Assembly: GCF_001684975.1 (NCBI RefSeq)
Contig: NZ_MAYH01000012.1
Coordinates: 434,001 to 498,000 of the forward strand
DNA length: 64,000 nucleotides
Source: Chryseobacterium artocarpi
Lineage (GTDB): Bacteria; Bacteroidota; Bacteroidia; Flavobacteriales; Weeksellaceae
Reading direction: 5' to 3'
Position 1 is the first letter of the stretch. Each line of letters starts with the position of its first letter. Shown one piece after another: positions 10,628-22,000 of the stretch. Both the position numbers and the translations under genes were made by a program. The notes under the pieces are model-generated. The model searched no databases. It saw only the letters and a list, made by a program, of their open reading frames with translations, and was not told where the DNA came from.

Positions 10628-11908
10628 TCACCCTTCCAATTCCTTTTCAATCTTATGTGGATTGTCCAGACAATATTGCAGTTGCTCTTTATCCAGTTGT
10701 TTCTCCCAGTTTGCTACTACAACAGTTGCGACAGAGTTTCCAATCACATTCGTTAAGGCGCGGCATTCACTCATAAATTTATCAATTCCAAGAATTAAAG
10801 TCATTCCCGCAATTGGTATTTCCGGAACCACAGCCAATGTTGCGGCTAATGTCACAAAACCTGCACCGGTAACACCAGCTGCACCTTTTGAACTTAACAT
10901 AGCTACCAAAAGAAGTATCAGTTGTTTTTCAATAGGCAGATGAATATTGAGTGCCTGAGCGATAAACAGAGAGGCAAGGGTCATATAAATATTCGTTCCG
11001 TCAAGATTAAAAGAATAGCCCGTAGGAACTACAAGACCTACAATAGCCCGTGAGCAGCCTGCTTTTTCCATTTTTTCCATGATTCCCGGAAGAGCAGATT
11101 CCGAAGAACTTGTTCCTAAAACTAAAAGAAGCTCTTCTTTCAGATAAAATAAGAGTTTAAAAATATTGAATCCATTATACCAAGCCACTGCTCCCAATAC
11201 CAAAATCACAAAAAGAATAGACGTAATATAGAATGTAGCAACCAGGAATATAAGATTCAGAATAGAGTGAAGCCCATATTTTCCTATGGTAAATGCCATA
11301 GCCCCAAAAGCACCTATGGGAGCAAGCTTCATCAAAATATGAACAATTTTAAATATCGGAGCTGACAAATCCTGAAGAAAATCAGTTACTTTCTGACTTT
11401 TTTCTTTTGTTAAAACCAATGCAACTCCCATTAAAATAGCAACAAGAAGAACTTGAAGAATATTTTCACCTACCAATGGACTAAACAGGGTTTCGGGAAT
11501 GATATTCATGATAAATCCTGTGAGAGTAGATTCATGAGCTTTCTGCTGATATTCTGAAACATTTCCCGAAAGGGTTGCCGGGTCAATATTCAGACCATGT
11601 CCTGGTTGTAGAAGGTTTCCAACCACAAGCCCAATGATAAGAGCGAGAGTAGAGAAGGTAAAAAAGTAAATCATTGCTTTTATGGCAATTCTTCCCACCT
11701 TTTTAAGGTCTGTCATGTGGGTGATCCCTAACGTAAGGGTAATGAAAATCACCGGAGCGATGATCATCTTTACCAATTTGATAAAACCATCTCCTAAAGG
11801 TTTCATTTTTTCTCCCAGTTCAGGATAAAAATTTCCCAGTAAAACACCAGCCGTGATGGCTACAATTACCTGAAAATAAAGTTGATTGTGTATAGGTTTT
11901 GTTTTCAA
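10628..11908 (-). CDS. dctA: C4-dicarboxylate:cation symporter DctA
   Basis: 426 residues, colinear with the DctA branch of the SDF (glutamate/aspartate/dicarboxylate) family: N-terminus [16 protein letters not shown], hairpin 1 with [20 protein letters not shown], helix 7 [14 protein letters not shown], hairpin 2 [14 protein letters not shown] and helix 8 [16 protein letters not shown]. It imports succinate, fumarate or malate with protons or sodium. The start codon is TTG (11908); no ATG fits and the N-terminus matches DctA from this residue. It lies downstream of ggt but is separated from it by a terminator. Confidence 0.93.
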   Translation of the reverse strand: MKTKPIHNQLYFQVIVAITAGVLLGNFYPELGEKMKPLGDGFIKLVKMIIAPVIFITLTLGITHMTDLKKVGRIAIKAMIYFFTFSTLALIIGLVVGNLLQPGHGLNIDPATLSGNVSEYQQKAHESTLTGFIMNIIPETLFSPLVGENILQVLLVAILMGVALVLTKEKSQKVTDFLQDLSAPIFKIVHILMKLAPIGAFGAMAFTIGKYGLHSILNLIFLVATFYITSILFVILVLGAVAWYNGFNIFKLLFYLKEELLLVLGTSSSESALPGIMEKMEKAGCSRAIVGLVVPTGYSFNLDGTNIYMTLASLFIAQALNIHLPIEKQLILLLVAMLSSKGAAGVTGAGFVTLAATLAVVPEIPIAGMTLILGIDKFMSECRALTNVIGNSVATVVVANWEKQLDKEQLQYCLDNPHKIEKELEG

Positions 11909-12013
11909 TGAACAGTCGTTTTGTTTTTTTAAGGGCGAAAATTAAGAAATTTCATCTAAAAAACTGACAAAAGTCATGAAAATTGATCTGCTAGTTAAGT
12001 TTGATAGCATATA

Positions 12014-12067
12014 AAAAACTTCGGCTTCATTCGAAAGATCTCTCTGTCTAAGGAATGAAGCCGAAGC
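12014..12067 (-). terminator. ggt terminator
   Basis: 14-bp perfect stem (CTTCGGCTTCATTC with its complement), loop of about 20 nt, followed on the minus strand by six T. Confidence 0.85.
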
Positions 12068-12094
12068 TGTATAATGTATTGGAAGTAATGTTAT

Positions 12095-13783
12095 TTATTC
12101 TACTGCCACAGAATCGTCGCCACGACCATCTGCCACAGCATGAATGTTTCCATTTTCATCCAGGACAATGATTTCAGTTTTTCCGATTTGTTTTACTTTC
12201 TCAATAGTATAATTTTTCTTTTCCAGTTCAGCGATTGTGCTTTCAGGGAAATTGTTTTCTACCTTTATGGTTTCCGGTAGCCATTGATGGTGGAACTTCG
12301 GTGCATTTACGGAAATGTTGGCATTCAGTTTAAAATCTACTACATTTACAATAGATTGATAAACAGATGTCGGAATAGTGGTTCCTCCCGGTGTTCCTAC
12401 AACCATATAAGGTTTTCCATTTTTAAGAAGTATCGTAGGCGTCATGGAAGAAAGCATTCTTTTGTTAGGCTGGATAGAGTTTGCTTCTCCGCCTACTGCT
12501 CCAAACATATTGGGAACACCTGGTTTGATGGAGAAATCATCCATTTCATTATTTAAAAAGAAACCTGCGCCTGTTACCAAGACTTTACTTCCGTAATATC
12601 CATTCAGAGTGGTGGTTACCGAAGCTGCATTTCCATCCTTATCAAGAACAGAGATATGTGTGGTTTGTGTTGATTCCTTAGGTTGTGCTATGATTTTTCC
12701 TACTTCTGAACTTGGTGTTGCCTTATCAAAACTGAAGCTTTTCCATCTGTTTTTTAAATATTCATCAGAAATAAGGTAGGGTGTTTTATCTTCGATAAAG
12801 TCTGGATCACCCATGTATTCTGCACGGTCGGCAAAAGCTCTTCTTTCTGCTTCGGTCATGATCTGAACGGCTTTTGTAGAATTCTGTTGGTATTTTTCAA
12901 GGTTTTCAAAGCTAGCCATTCTCAACATTTGAGCGAGGAGAAGACCTCCGCTTGATGGTAAAGGCATTGAAACGACATTATTTCCTTTATAGTCAAACTC
13001 TAAAGCTTTTCTTTCTGCGACTTTATAGTTTTTAAGGTCTTCAAGGGTGATGATTCCGTTTCCTCTTTTCATTTCGGCAATCAGAAGATCTGCTGTTTTC
13101 CCTTCATAAAATCCTTTTGCTCCAAGCTTTTGAATCAATTTTAAAGTTTCTGCCAGATCCTTCTGAACTAAAAGATCTCCAGCTTTCCAAGGGTTGTCCT
13201 TTACAAATATCGTGGCAGATTTATTATGTTTTTTAAAATGCTCTCTGTTGTTGTTCAACATATCCGCTTCTTGTTCTGTAATAGCGAATCCCTGTTCTGC
13301 AAGATCAATAGCTGGTTGAATGATCTTTTCCATCGGAAGTTTACAGTATTTCAAAGTCGCAAAAAAGCCGGCAACACTTCCCGGAATACCTACAGCAAGT
13401 CTTCCGTTTTGGGATAAATCTGTGTCTGCTTTGCCTTTTTTATCGAGGTACATATCTCTTGAAGCTTTTTTAGGAGCGGTTTCTCTGTAATCCAGCGTGA
13501 ATTTCTCACCACTGTTTTTTACCCCCACTAAAAATCCGCCCCCTCCAATGTTTCCTGCCTGAGGATATACTACAGCCAATGCATATTGGGTAGCCGTAAT
13601 AGCATCGTAAGCATTTCCTCCCATTCTCAGGATCTTTGCCCCGGCTTCACTTGCCAAAGGATGAGCAGATACTACTACGCCTTTATTTTTAACCTTTACT
13701 TCCTTTACAATATTGATGTCTGTAAATTGAGCCCAGCTTAATTGACTGGTTATTAGGATTGACGCAATTAAAATCTTCTTCAT
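12095..13783 (-). CDS. ggt: gamma-glutamyltransferase
   Basis: 562 residues. Hydrolyses and transfers the gamma-glutamyl group of glutathione in the periplasm. Signal peptide MKKILIASILITSQLSWAQ, the large-subunit signatures SEAGAKILRMGGNAYDA and GGGGFLV, and the autocleavage site before Thr374 in TTHISVLDKDGNAAS, which becomes the N-terminal nucleophile of the small subunit. Small-subunit motifs MTPTILLKNGKPYMVVGTPG are intact. Start ATG 13783; 16 more codons upstream are open but contain the -7 element. Monocistronic. Confidence 0.96.
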   Translation of the reverse strand: MKKILIASILITSQLSWAQFTDINIVKEVKVKNKGVVVSAHPLASEAGAKILRMGGNAYDAITATQYALAVVYPQAGNIGGGGFLVGVKNSGEKFTLDYRETAPKKASRDMYLDKKGKADTDLSQNGRLAVGIPGSVAGFFATLKYCKLPMEKIIQPAIDLAEQGFAITEQEADMLNNNREHFKKHNKSATIFVKDNPWKAGDLLVQKDLAETLKLIQKLGAKGFYEGKTADLLIAEMKRGNGIITLEDLKNYKVAERKALEFDYKGNNVVSMPLPSSGGLLLAQMLRMASFENLEKYQQNSTKAVQIMTEAERRAFADRAEYMGDPDFIEDKTPYLISDEYLKNRWKSFSFDKATPSSEVGKIIAQPKESTQTTHISVLDKDGNAASVTTTLNGYYGSKVLVTGAGFFLNNEMDDFSIKPGVPNMFGAVGGEANSIQPNKRMLSSMTPTILLKNGKPYMVVGTPGGTTIPTSVYQSIVNVVDFKLNANISVNAPKFHHQWLPETIKVENNFPESTIAELEKKNYTIEKVKQIGKTEIIVLDENGNIHAVADGRGDDSVAVE

Positions 13784-13802
13784 ATGATTGTTTTTCTTAT
13801 AA

Positions 13803-13810
13803 CAAAAATA
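13803..13810 (-). promoter_or_regulatory. -7 element of ggt
   Basis: TATTTTTG on the minus strand, 19 nt before ATG 13783. It supports the shorter N-terminus. Confidence 0.55.
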
Positions 13811-13923
13811 TAGAAATTTTTTGGGAATCATTGTTGAAGGTTTTGAATTTTGTTTTTGAGTTGGAGATATGATTTGGGTACTCTTTTTTTTCTTTTTTTA
13901 TGGTTTCAACTGATATAAATTAT

Positions 13924-13958
13924 ACGTCAAGTTTTGACGTTTTCTGGATATACTTTTG
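13924..13958 (+). promoter_or_regulatory. putative promoter with palindromic operator for the Rhs operon
   Basis: A 17-bp palindrome, ACGTCAA-gtt-TTGACGT (13924-13940), lies 10 bp before a perfect -7 element TACTTTTG (13951-13958). The TTG of the right half could serve as -33 although the 14-nt spacing is short. The inferred start is about 145 nt upstream of the first gene of the operon (14107), leaving a long leader. A repressor or activator binding here is inference. The rest of 13784-14106 is AT-rich with nothing else recognised. Confidence 0.4.
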
Positions 13959-14106
13959 TGAAAAGAGATTGATAATGATATAAATAAATTAATTATTGAA
14001 AATATAAGTATTAAATCATTTTTATGTGATTGGTGCATTAGAATAAATATATTTATGGCGATTAATTAAGAATAATTATTGAATTAAAAACACAAAAATA
14101 CAAAGG

Positions 14107-15729
14107 ATGAAAAAAATCTATCTTGGTGCATATACATTATGTACGGTTTTAAGTGTGTCCGCTCAGGAAATTCTCTGGCAGAAGGACATCAAATCCTCTA
14201 CTCAGGATTTCTTAAGTCAGGTAACGACCACCATTGATCAGCAATATCTTATCGCAGGAAGTGCTATTCAGTCAGGAAGCGGGAAGCTGGAGGCTGAAAG
14301 TAAGCAGAATAACGGTTATGATTTCCATGTGATTAAATTGAATCAGCAAGGCGAGCAGGCATGGGAAAAATATTTCTCAGGACAAAACCACGATTATTTA
14401 TCATCAACCGTCACAACGCAGGATGGAGGATTCCTTTTGGGTGGAACTTCTTATTCAGGAAAAGGACTGGATAAAAAAGGTGAAGCAAAAGGCGGATCGG
14501 ATATCTGGCTGATCAGAATCAATGAATTTGGGGATGAATTATGGCAGAAAACCTTGGGAAGCTCTTCCGATGAAGAAGCGAGATCGGTTATCCAAACTAT
14601 GGATCAGGGCTTTATTGTTGCTGGTAATGTTCAAAACTCAGCGAAAGGTTATGGTTCTAAAGATGTATTGATCATTAAGCTTGATAAAGACGGTAAAGAA
14701 ATCTCACAAATTATCCTTGGAGGAAAAGGTCTGGATGAAGTAGAGAAAATGATTCCGACCAGAGATGGCGGAGCTTTACTGGGAATATATTCAAGAAGCT
14801 CTCAGGTTAGAGGCTCCGAAGTTCAGAATCCAGAAAGTCAATTTTCGACAAAAGCTACTGCAACCTCCAACCTAATATCTGCAACCTCAAAACAAACCGA
14901 CAACTTCGGGGAAGGCGATTACTGGATCGTAAAACTAGATAAAAATGGCAAAGTAGAATGGGAAAAGAACTATGGAGGAAAAGAAGATGATCACCTGAGA
15001 ACACTAGCTTTAATCTCCAATGGTTATGTTATTGGCGGTGAATCCAGATCAGATAGATCAGGAAACAAAACAGTAGGAATTGAAGAAGGAACAGATCTTT
15101 GGTTGATAGCTTTGAACGAAAAAGGCGACGAGCAGTGGCAAAAATCCTACAACTTTAAAAACAGGGATGTTTTGATGGGAATGAGCGTAATTCATTCGGC
15201 AGATGATAAGTCTTCAAAAGGAATTTTATTAGGTGGCTATACTCAAGCCGAAGGAAGAATAGAAACGGATGATGAAACTTTCTGGATGCTATATCTTGAT
15301 GGAAACGGCAATGAACAGTGGCGAAAACATGTGAAAGGCGAATCCAGAAAAAGAGAAGAAAGACTTTCAGATTTAAAACTAAACAGAGACGGCTCTATTA
15401 TTCTTGCCGGAACCAGTGCTGAAGAATTAGGTAAAGAAAATTGGAAAATCATAAAACTAGGTGATAAGCAGGTGAATGACTTGATTGAAAAATATGACAT
15501 CAAAATTTATCCAAATCCGGTTACAGATTATGCTTATGTAGAAATCGGCTTTGATTTTAAGGAAGCTGATGTTATGCTGTATGATATGGGCGGGAGGCAG
15601 TTACAAAACTTGAAAACGAAGAATAGAGTGACTAAGATTAATACTCAGGCTTTGGTACAGGGAGCTTATCTGATTACTATAAAAACTAATGATAACAAAA
15701 CAGCGAATGCGAAGCTGATTAAGAAATAA
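14107..15729 (+). CDS. T9SS type A sorting domain protein with beta-propeller-like repeats
   Basis: 540 residues. Signal peptide ending SVSAQ, then at least five repeats of about 60-70 residues with pattern W(L/V)IxLNxxGxxxWxKxxGG and DGGFxxGG, as in secreted delta-60-repeat or propeller-like proteins. The last 75 residues are a T9SS type A C-terminal domain (KIYPNPVTDYAYVEI, LYDMGGRQL, GAYLITIKT, KLIKK), so it should be exported through the type IX secretion system and retained at or released from the surface. First gene of a tight operon, 2 nt before the next gene. Its role beside Rhs proteins is unknown. Confidence 0.88.
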   Translation: MKKIYLGAYTLCTVLSVSAQEILWQKDIKSSTQDFLSQVTTTIDQQYLIAGSAIQSGSGKLEAESKQNNGYDFHVIKLNQQGEQAWEKYFSGQNHDYLSSTVTTQDGGFLLGGTSYSGKGLDKKGEAKGGSDIWLIRINEFGDELWQKTLGSSSDEEARSVIQTMDQGFIVAGNVQNSAKGYGSKDVLIIKLDKDGKEISQIILGGKGLDEVEKMIPTRDGGALLGIYSRSSQVRGSEVQNPESQFSTKATATSNLISATSKQTDNFGEGDYWIVKLDKNGKVEWEKNYGGKEDDHLRTLALISNGYVIGGESRSDRSGNKTVGIEEGTDLWLIALNEKGDEQWQKSYNFKNRDVLMGMSVIHSADDKSSKGILLGGYTQAEGRIETDDETFWMLYLDGNGNEQWRKHVKGESRKREERLSDLKLNRDGSIILAGTSAEELGKENWKIIKLGDKQVNDLIEKYDIKIYPNPVTDYAYVEIGFDFKEADVMLYDMGGRQLQNLKTKNRVTKINTQALVQGAYLITIKTNDNKTANAKLIKK

Positions 15730-15731
15730 CC

Positions 15732-18700
15732 ATGAGAAAAAATATAATATTTGTAGCTTCGTTATTAGCTACTCAGAGTTTTTATGCCCAATTGGGAAAT
15801 ATAAAAAATATAGTTCCTACTACTCCTGAAATGTCAGGATTGGTAAAAAGAGTTGATATTCCGATCAACTATTCTTCCGGAGCAATTAATTATCCTTTAA
15901 ATATATACACATTAAAGGTTAGAGATTTCGAAATCCCAATTACTCTTAATTATACATCTACAGGATTTAAATCTGGTGATAATGCATCTAATATTGGATT
16001 AGGATGGGATCTGGAAGTAGGAGGGAAGATTTCGCATAAGGTAAATGGTTTGGATGATCTTCATTCACCAAAAGAGTATTCAGCTTTTCCTAATGGATTT
16101 CCTGTAGATGCACCAGTAAAAGTAGATTTTGTAAACCCAGGAGCGGTCAATTATCCAGAGTATGCTCTTTTAAGAGATAATTCTAATGCAAGATTGGAAG
16201 CACAAGGTACTTTTATGCGAAATCCTGTAAGTGGTATAGATACAGAACCGGATATTTTTCATTTTTCTTATCCCGGGAAGAGTAGTAAATTCTTTTTAGA
16301 TAAAGATTTTAATGGAAAGCAAATGCCTGTAGGAAAAGAAAAAATACAATTTGATGGTCTTAAATTTATTATAACAGATATCCAGGGTAATATTTATGAA
16401 TATGCTATTCAGGATGATGTTACCTTACAATCGGATATGCAAATGTTGAACGGTTATTATCCTTATAGCGGTGGAAATCTGATCTATAATAATTTCTATC
16501 TCTCAAAAATTAAGACAAAAACTGATGTTATTGATTTTCTGTATGATTATGTTGATTATGCTTATGATAATGCGACTACATACATGAAGGGAAGTACTAA
16601 AGATGTTTATGATATTCCAACAGAACTTTATTCTAATTCATTTGAAGTTGAATACTCCTCTAAAGTTACCAAACACACTCTTCCCATTTTAAAGGAGATT
16701 AAAGTGAATGCACAGACAAAAGTTTCTTTTGAATATAAAAGTACCCCACGTGTAGATGTAAAAAATGATTTTACAAGAAAAATTGCAGCCTTGGATAAAA
16801 TTAAAATTCAGGATGGAGGAAATCGCTTTACAGCAGCAGAGTTTGATCAGTCTTATTTTCTGTCTATGAATAGCGGAAATCTTATGAATGATAGAACAAC
16901 ATGGCTTAAGCTTAATTCAGTTAAGATCAATGAGAAACAATATTCATTCAAGTATAATGAGGAATCAATACCTGAAAAGAATAATGAAAGTAAGGACTTT
17001 TGGGGGTATTATAGCAGAGACGGTGGTGGTAGATATAATTTTAAAGATTTTAGAATGTATTACTATTACGGAGGGAAAAAACCTAATTTGGGTAGTAGTG
17101 AGACCACCTTATTGAAAGAAATTATTTACCCTACAAAAGGAAGTGATGAGTTCTTTTATGAAAATAATACTTATGATGAACCTTATTATAAGGAGTATGG
17201 CGTGGAAGTTACAAGTATTGGAATTTTTTATAGTTATGAAGAATCAAATAATGGTGACTTTAATAAAACTGAAAATTTCGAAGTACCCAAACGTACTAAA
17301 TTCTTGCTAACCTATGATATTCCTTTTCAGGAAGGAGGACAGACAGCAGAAGCTCAAGTATTTTATGATATAACTGATAAAACAAGAAATGTAATGATTC
17401 CATTACCTCCGATGACAGGTAGAGGGGAAGCTGATCTCATTCTAGAACCAGGTTCATATTCTATGACTTTATCGGCACGTGGACTTTCAGATCCTTATAT
17501 ACGTTTGTATGCTGAAGAAGATGTGGTAACAAACTCAGGACGAAAAAATTTAGCAGTTGGAGGTGTTAGAATTGCAAAGGTTATCTCAAAAGATCATAAT
17601 GGAAATCCACTTTTTACTAAAAGTATTAATTACAATGATGAAAATAATATTTCAACAGGGAAGATCTATGACAGACCAATTGCGTATGAATTAGAACGTG
17701 GATATAGTTTTAGATATTCTCCTTACTTATGTAAAGTACTTGATAAATATTTTAATCTCGCAAAATACTATAGCACATCAATCAGTGATATATTGGGGTA
17801 CAATGGTGCTTCAGTATTTTATTCTAAAGTTACAGAAAGTATCACAAATAATGGGATTGATAATGGAAAGACTATTTATACATTCTATGATGAGGATGAT
17901 GGAAAGCTATATTATGATACTCCTTATCTTTTGTTCAATGATAATTCCTGGAAAAGGGGATTTATAAAAAAACAGGAGATCTTTGAAAGAGGAAATCCTG
18001 TTCCTCTCAAAACTATATCCAATGATTATTCATTTATTCAAACACCTTCGAGTCAACAAATAGAATCAGGTTTGGATTTTACAGCACCAACTAAGCCAAA
18101 TGAATTTCATAAGATGAGTTATCAGTTTTTTGCTACCAGCCCCGAATATTATTTAGGTTGCGGAGGTTCTGTACGAAACGCTGCTGCAAATTTTGAGTTT
18201 TATGGTAAAAAATTAGTATCAGCTCAGGTAAATAAAGACAGAGAGATTGTAGAAGAAAACATGAATGGAAAACTATTAAGAACAGAGACAGAATATCTTT
18301 ATAATAATCCTTCTCATATTCAGCCTACATTGCAGAAGATTACTTTTCCTGATAAATCGATTCAGGAAACAACATATCAATATGCACATGAAAAAGGAAA
18401 TCAGTTTTTAATTAATAAAAATATGATTGGTATTCCTATGGAAACAACTGTAGTTAAAAAACTAAACTCAGCAGATATAGGAAAAACTATTTCAAAAACA
18501 GTAATTCTTTATCCAAGTTCTGATACTGAAGCTAATAAAACAGCAGGGTTACCATTGCCTATCAGTGTATCTAGTCTTGATGTTCAAAAAAATATTCTAG
18601 CTACGGATATATTGTACAAATTATATAGTCCTATTACCGGAAATCTTCTCCAATATAATTCTAAACCCGATGCAAATGGAAACAGCAATAATCCTGTATC

Positions 18701-19061
18701 TATTGTTTGGGGATATAATAATACATTACCAATTGCTAAGGTTGAAGGAGCTAATTATGAACAGATTCTACCCTATATTAATGATATTGTTAATGCTTCT
18801 GACACAGATGCAGGAGTTGTTGGGACCAATAATGATGAGACAATTTTACTCAAAGCATTAAATGATTTCAAAAATAATCCTAACCTTACTGGTTTTCATA
18901 TTACAACCTATACTTATGATCCATTGATTGGAGTAAGAAGCATCACTCCACCATCAGGGATCAGGGAATTATATCTTTATGATTCCGCAAACAGGCTTGA
19001 GAAAGTAGTGGATGTGGATGGAAAAGTGCTGAAGGAAATGAAGTACAACTATAAAAACTAA
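15732..19061 (+). CDS. large secreted Rhs/SpvB-like protein, upstream half of a split pair
   Basis: 1109 residues. Signal peptide ending SFYAQ. Residues about 40-100 (VDIPINYSSGAINYPL, IPITLNYTS, GLGWDLEVGG) parallel the start of SpvB/TcB-type proteins, where LSYNSG and GLGW mark the first strands of the Rhs cocoon. The middle is beta rich with no known enzyme motif, and the last 80 residues are YD repeats (LYLYDSANRLEKVVD). It has no toxin tip and no T9SS domain. Six nt separate it from the next Rhs gene, suggesting that the two products assemble. The SpvB likeness is motif-level inference. Confidence 0.75.
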   Translation: MRKNIIFVASLLATQSFYAQLGNIKNIVPTTPEMSGLVKRVDIPINYSSGAINYPLNIYTLKVRDFEIPITLNYTSTGFKSGDNASNIGLGWDLEVGGKISHKVNGLDDLHSPKEYSAFPNGFPVDAPVKVDFVNPGAVNYPEYALLRDNSNARLEAQGTFMRNPVSGIDTEPDIFHFSYPGKSSKFFLDKDFNGKQMPVGKEKIQFDGLKFIITDIQGNIYEYAIQDDVTLQSDMQMLNGYYPYSGGNLIYNNFYLSKIKTKTDVIDFLYDYVDYAYDNATTYMKGSTKDVYDIPTELYSNSFEVEYSSKVTKHTLPILKEIKVNAQTKVSFEYKSTPRVDVKNDFTRKIAALDKIKIQDGGNRFTAAEFDQSYFLSMNSGNLMNDRTTWLKLNSVKINEKQYSFKYNEESIPEKNNESKDFWGYYSRDGGGRYNFKDFRMYYYYGGKKPNLGSSETTLLKEIIYPTKGSDEFFYENNTYDEPYYKEYGVEVTSIGIFYSYEESNNGDFNKTENFEVPKRTKFLLTYDIPFQEGGQTAEAQVFYDITDKTRNVMIPLPPMTGRGEADLILEPGSYSMTLSARGLSDPYIRLYAEEDVVTNSGRKNLAVGGVRIAKVISKDHNGNPLFTKSINYNDENNISTGKIYDRPIAYELERGYSFRYSPYLCKVLDKYFNLAKYYSTSISDILGYNGASVFYSKVTESITNNGIDNGKTIYTFYDEDDGKLYYDTPYLLFNDNSWKRGFIKKQEIFERGNPVPLKTISNDYSFIQTPSSQQIESGLDFTAPTKPNEFHKMSYQFFATSPEYYLGCGGSVRNAAANFEFYGKKLVSAQVNKDREIVEENMNGKLLRTETEYLYNNPSHIQPTLQKITFPDKSIQETTYQYAHEKGNQFLINKNMIGIPMETTVVKKLNSADIGKTISKTVILYPSSDTEANKTAGLPLPISVSSLDVQKNILATDILYKLYSPITGNLLQYNSKPDANGNSNNPVSIVWGYNNTLPIAKVEGANYEQILPYINDIVNASDTDAGVVGTNNDETILLKALNDFKNNPNLTGFHITTYTYDPLIGVRSITPPSGIRELYLYDSANRLEKVVDVDGKVLKEMKYNYKN

Positions 19062-19067
19062 TCACCG

Positions 19068-22000
19068 ATGAAAAAACTCATAATTCCCATAGGATTTCTG
19101 ATGTTTGGGACTGTAAAAGCACAGGTATCTAACACAGAAAACTATGTTCAAACCAAAACGTATCTGGATTATAGTGGAACCCAGGCTACAAAATCTTCTG
19201 AAACTATTCAATATTTTGACGGGCTTGGCAGACCTAAGCAGGTGATTGGTGTAAAAGCCTCTCCTCAAGGAAAAGATGTTGTCACTCATATCGAATATGA
19301 CCAGTTTGGAAGACAGGCGAAAGATTTTCTTCCTATTCCACAATCAGGAACCCAGTCAGGCGGAATTTATACCTCTCCTCTGGGAAATGTTTCTTTCATC
19401 TATGGTGGAGAAAAAATCTATTCTGAAAAAATATTGGAAAACTCTCCTTTGGACAGAATTCAGCAACAGATTCAGGTGGGAAATGACTGGACGGGAAAGC
19501 CTGTAAAATTTGATTATGATGCCAATATTCATGAAGATTATGTAAGGCAATATAAAACCACCACCACATGGATTGAAGGAAGGACAGAAACTGCGATTGA
19601 ACTGAATCAATATTTTCTACCTGCGCAATTGTATAAAAACACCATAACTGATGAAGACGGTAACAAAACCATAGAATTTAAAAACGGAAAAGGGCAGGTT
19701 ATTTTGGTAAGGAAAGCTTTAAGTGCCTCAGAAAATGCAGATACCTACTATGTTTATAATGAATATGACCAACTTGCTTTTGTTATTCCTCCTTTAGCAT
19801 CTGCACCCACTATAGATAATTCAACAAAAGAAAAGTTGTATTACCAATACCGCTATGATGGCAGAGGTAGACTTGTAGAAAAGAAGCTTCCAGGCAAAGG
19901 CTGGGAATTTATGGTGTATGACAAAGCCGATAGACTTATCATGACTCAGGATGCTAATATGCGAGAGAAGAATAAATGGCTGATTACTAAATATGAATCA
20001 TTGGGAAGAGTTGCTTATACCGGAATCATTGGAGGAGGAAGCAGAACAAGTATGCAGTCTCAGGCAGAAAACCTTATCATCGTAGAAGGAAGAAATGGCT
20101 CAGGATTTACTAAAAATGGAATGCAGATTCAATATAGTAATGGATATTTTGTTGATATTGAAACTATTTTAAGTATCAACTACTATGATACTTACCCCAA
20201 CTATGATTTTAATCCCCCTCTTCCAGTGGAACCAACTCTCACAGGTTCTCCATCACCAGAGGGAAGAAGTACCAAAGGACTTCCTGTCATGAGCTTTGTT
20301 AAAAATATTGAGGATGACCGTTGGACCAAGAATTATACTTATTATGATCTGAAAGGTAGAGTCATTGGAACTCATTCTATCAATCACTTGGGAGGATATA
20401 CCCGAACAGAATTTAAACTTGATTTTGCCGGGCTGCCTTTAAATACCGTTACCATCCATAGAAGATTGGACAATGAAGCCGGAATAACTATAGCAGAACG
20501 CTTTGTATATGATTCTCAGAACAGGTTGTTACAGCATTGGCATAAAGTGAATAGTAAACCGGAGCAGCTGCTGGCAGAGAACACATACAATGAACTGTCA
20601 CAGCTTAAGAACAAAAAAGTAGGTAACAATCTTCAAAGTATCGACTATGCATACAATATCAGAGGCTGGATGAATGATATCAATAAAGATCAGATGGAAA
20701 TACCGGATCTTGGAGGAAAACTATTTTCTTACAAAATTAAATACAATCAGAAAACTGGAATTACCAATCCGGATTCCGCTTTATTTCCCGAAAAAGATGT
20801 AAAACCCAAATACAATGGAAATATAGCAGAGGTAGATTGGCGAACAGTAGAATCTTTAGGTGCTAACCCACCGCTTACTCCAAAACGATATGGTTATGCT
20901 TATGATAACCTAAACAGACTGACAGCAGGATATTATCAGAATCCTCAGAATCCGAATAGTAAGGAACATGTGGAATCTTTAAGCTATGATCTGAATGGCA
21001 ACATTACCAATCTTTACAGGACATCTGCCATGAACGGAACTACAGCCATGGTCATTGATAATCTGATCTACAATTACGGAACACCAGGTAATATAGGAAA
21101 CCTATTATTAGACATTAAAGATAACTCTAGTAATAAGACAGGTTATGAAGGAGGAGGAAAGCCTATTAGTTATGATGTGAATGGAAATATGATCAATATG
21201 CTGGATAAAAACATCACTAAGATCAGTTATAACTACTTGAATCTGCCTAATAATATTAAATATGGAAATTCAGGATTTTTGGAAATGAATTATCTTTACA
21301 GAGCAGATGGAGTTAAGGTTCAGAAAAGACTTCCTATGTATGAATGTGGAATTATTAATTGTTACACAATAACTGATATAACGGACTATGTTGATGGCTT
21401 CCAATATTTTCATAAAGAATCTAATAGCGGTGGGGGGCTCGAAGAACTTCGTATAACAAGTGAAAAATTAAAATATGCATATGAACAACAGGCTTTTAAT
21501 CTTGATGATTTAATTATTGGTCCAATAGAGCCTGGAATTGATCCTCCTATTGGAGGTGGTGGGATAGTTGTTGAATTAAAAACTCCTAGCTTACAGTTTT
21601 TTTCAACGGCAGAAGGATTTTATGATTACACAAAAGATCAGTATATTTACCAGTACAAGGATCATCTTGGTAATGTGAGAGTAAGTTTCGGTAGAACCGG
21701 CACAGGTGCTCTTGAAATTACGGATGCCAATGATTATTATCCATTTGGAATGAACCACTTAAAAACCGGAAATGCTTTCTTTGGACAGAGTACTTATAAA
21801 AATTATAAGTACAATGGAAAGGAGCTACAGGAATCTGGAATGTATGATTATGGGGCTAGATTTTATATGCCGGATATCGGACGTTGGGGAGTTATTGACC
21901 CGCTGGCGGAGAAGATGACACGTCACAGCCCATATAACTATGCGTTCAATAATCCTTTAAGGTTTATCGATCCGGATGGTAGAAAACCATTGGGACAATG

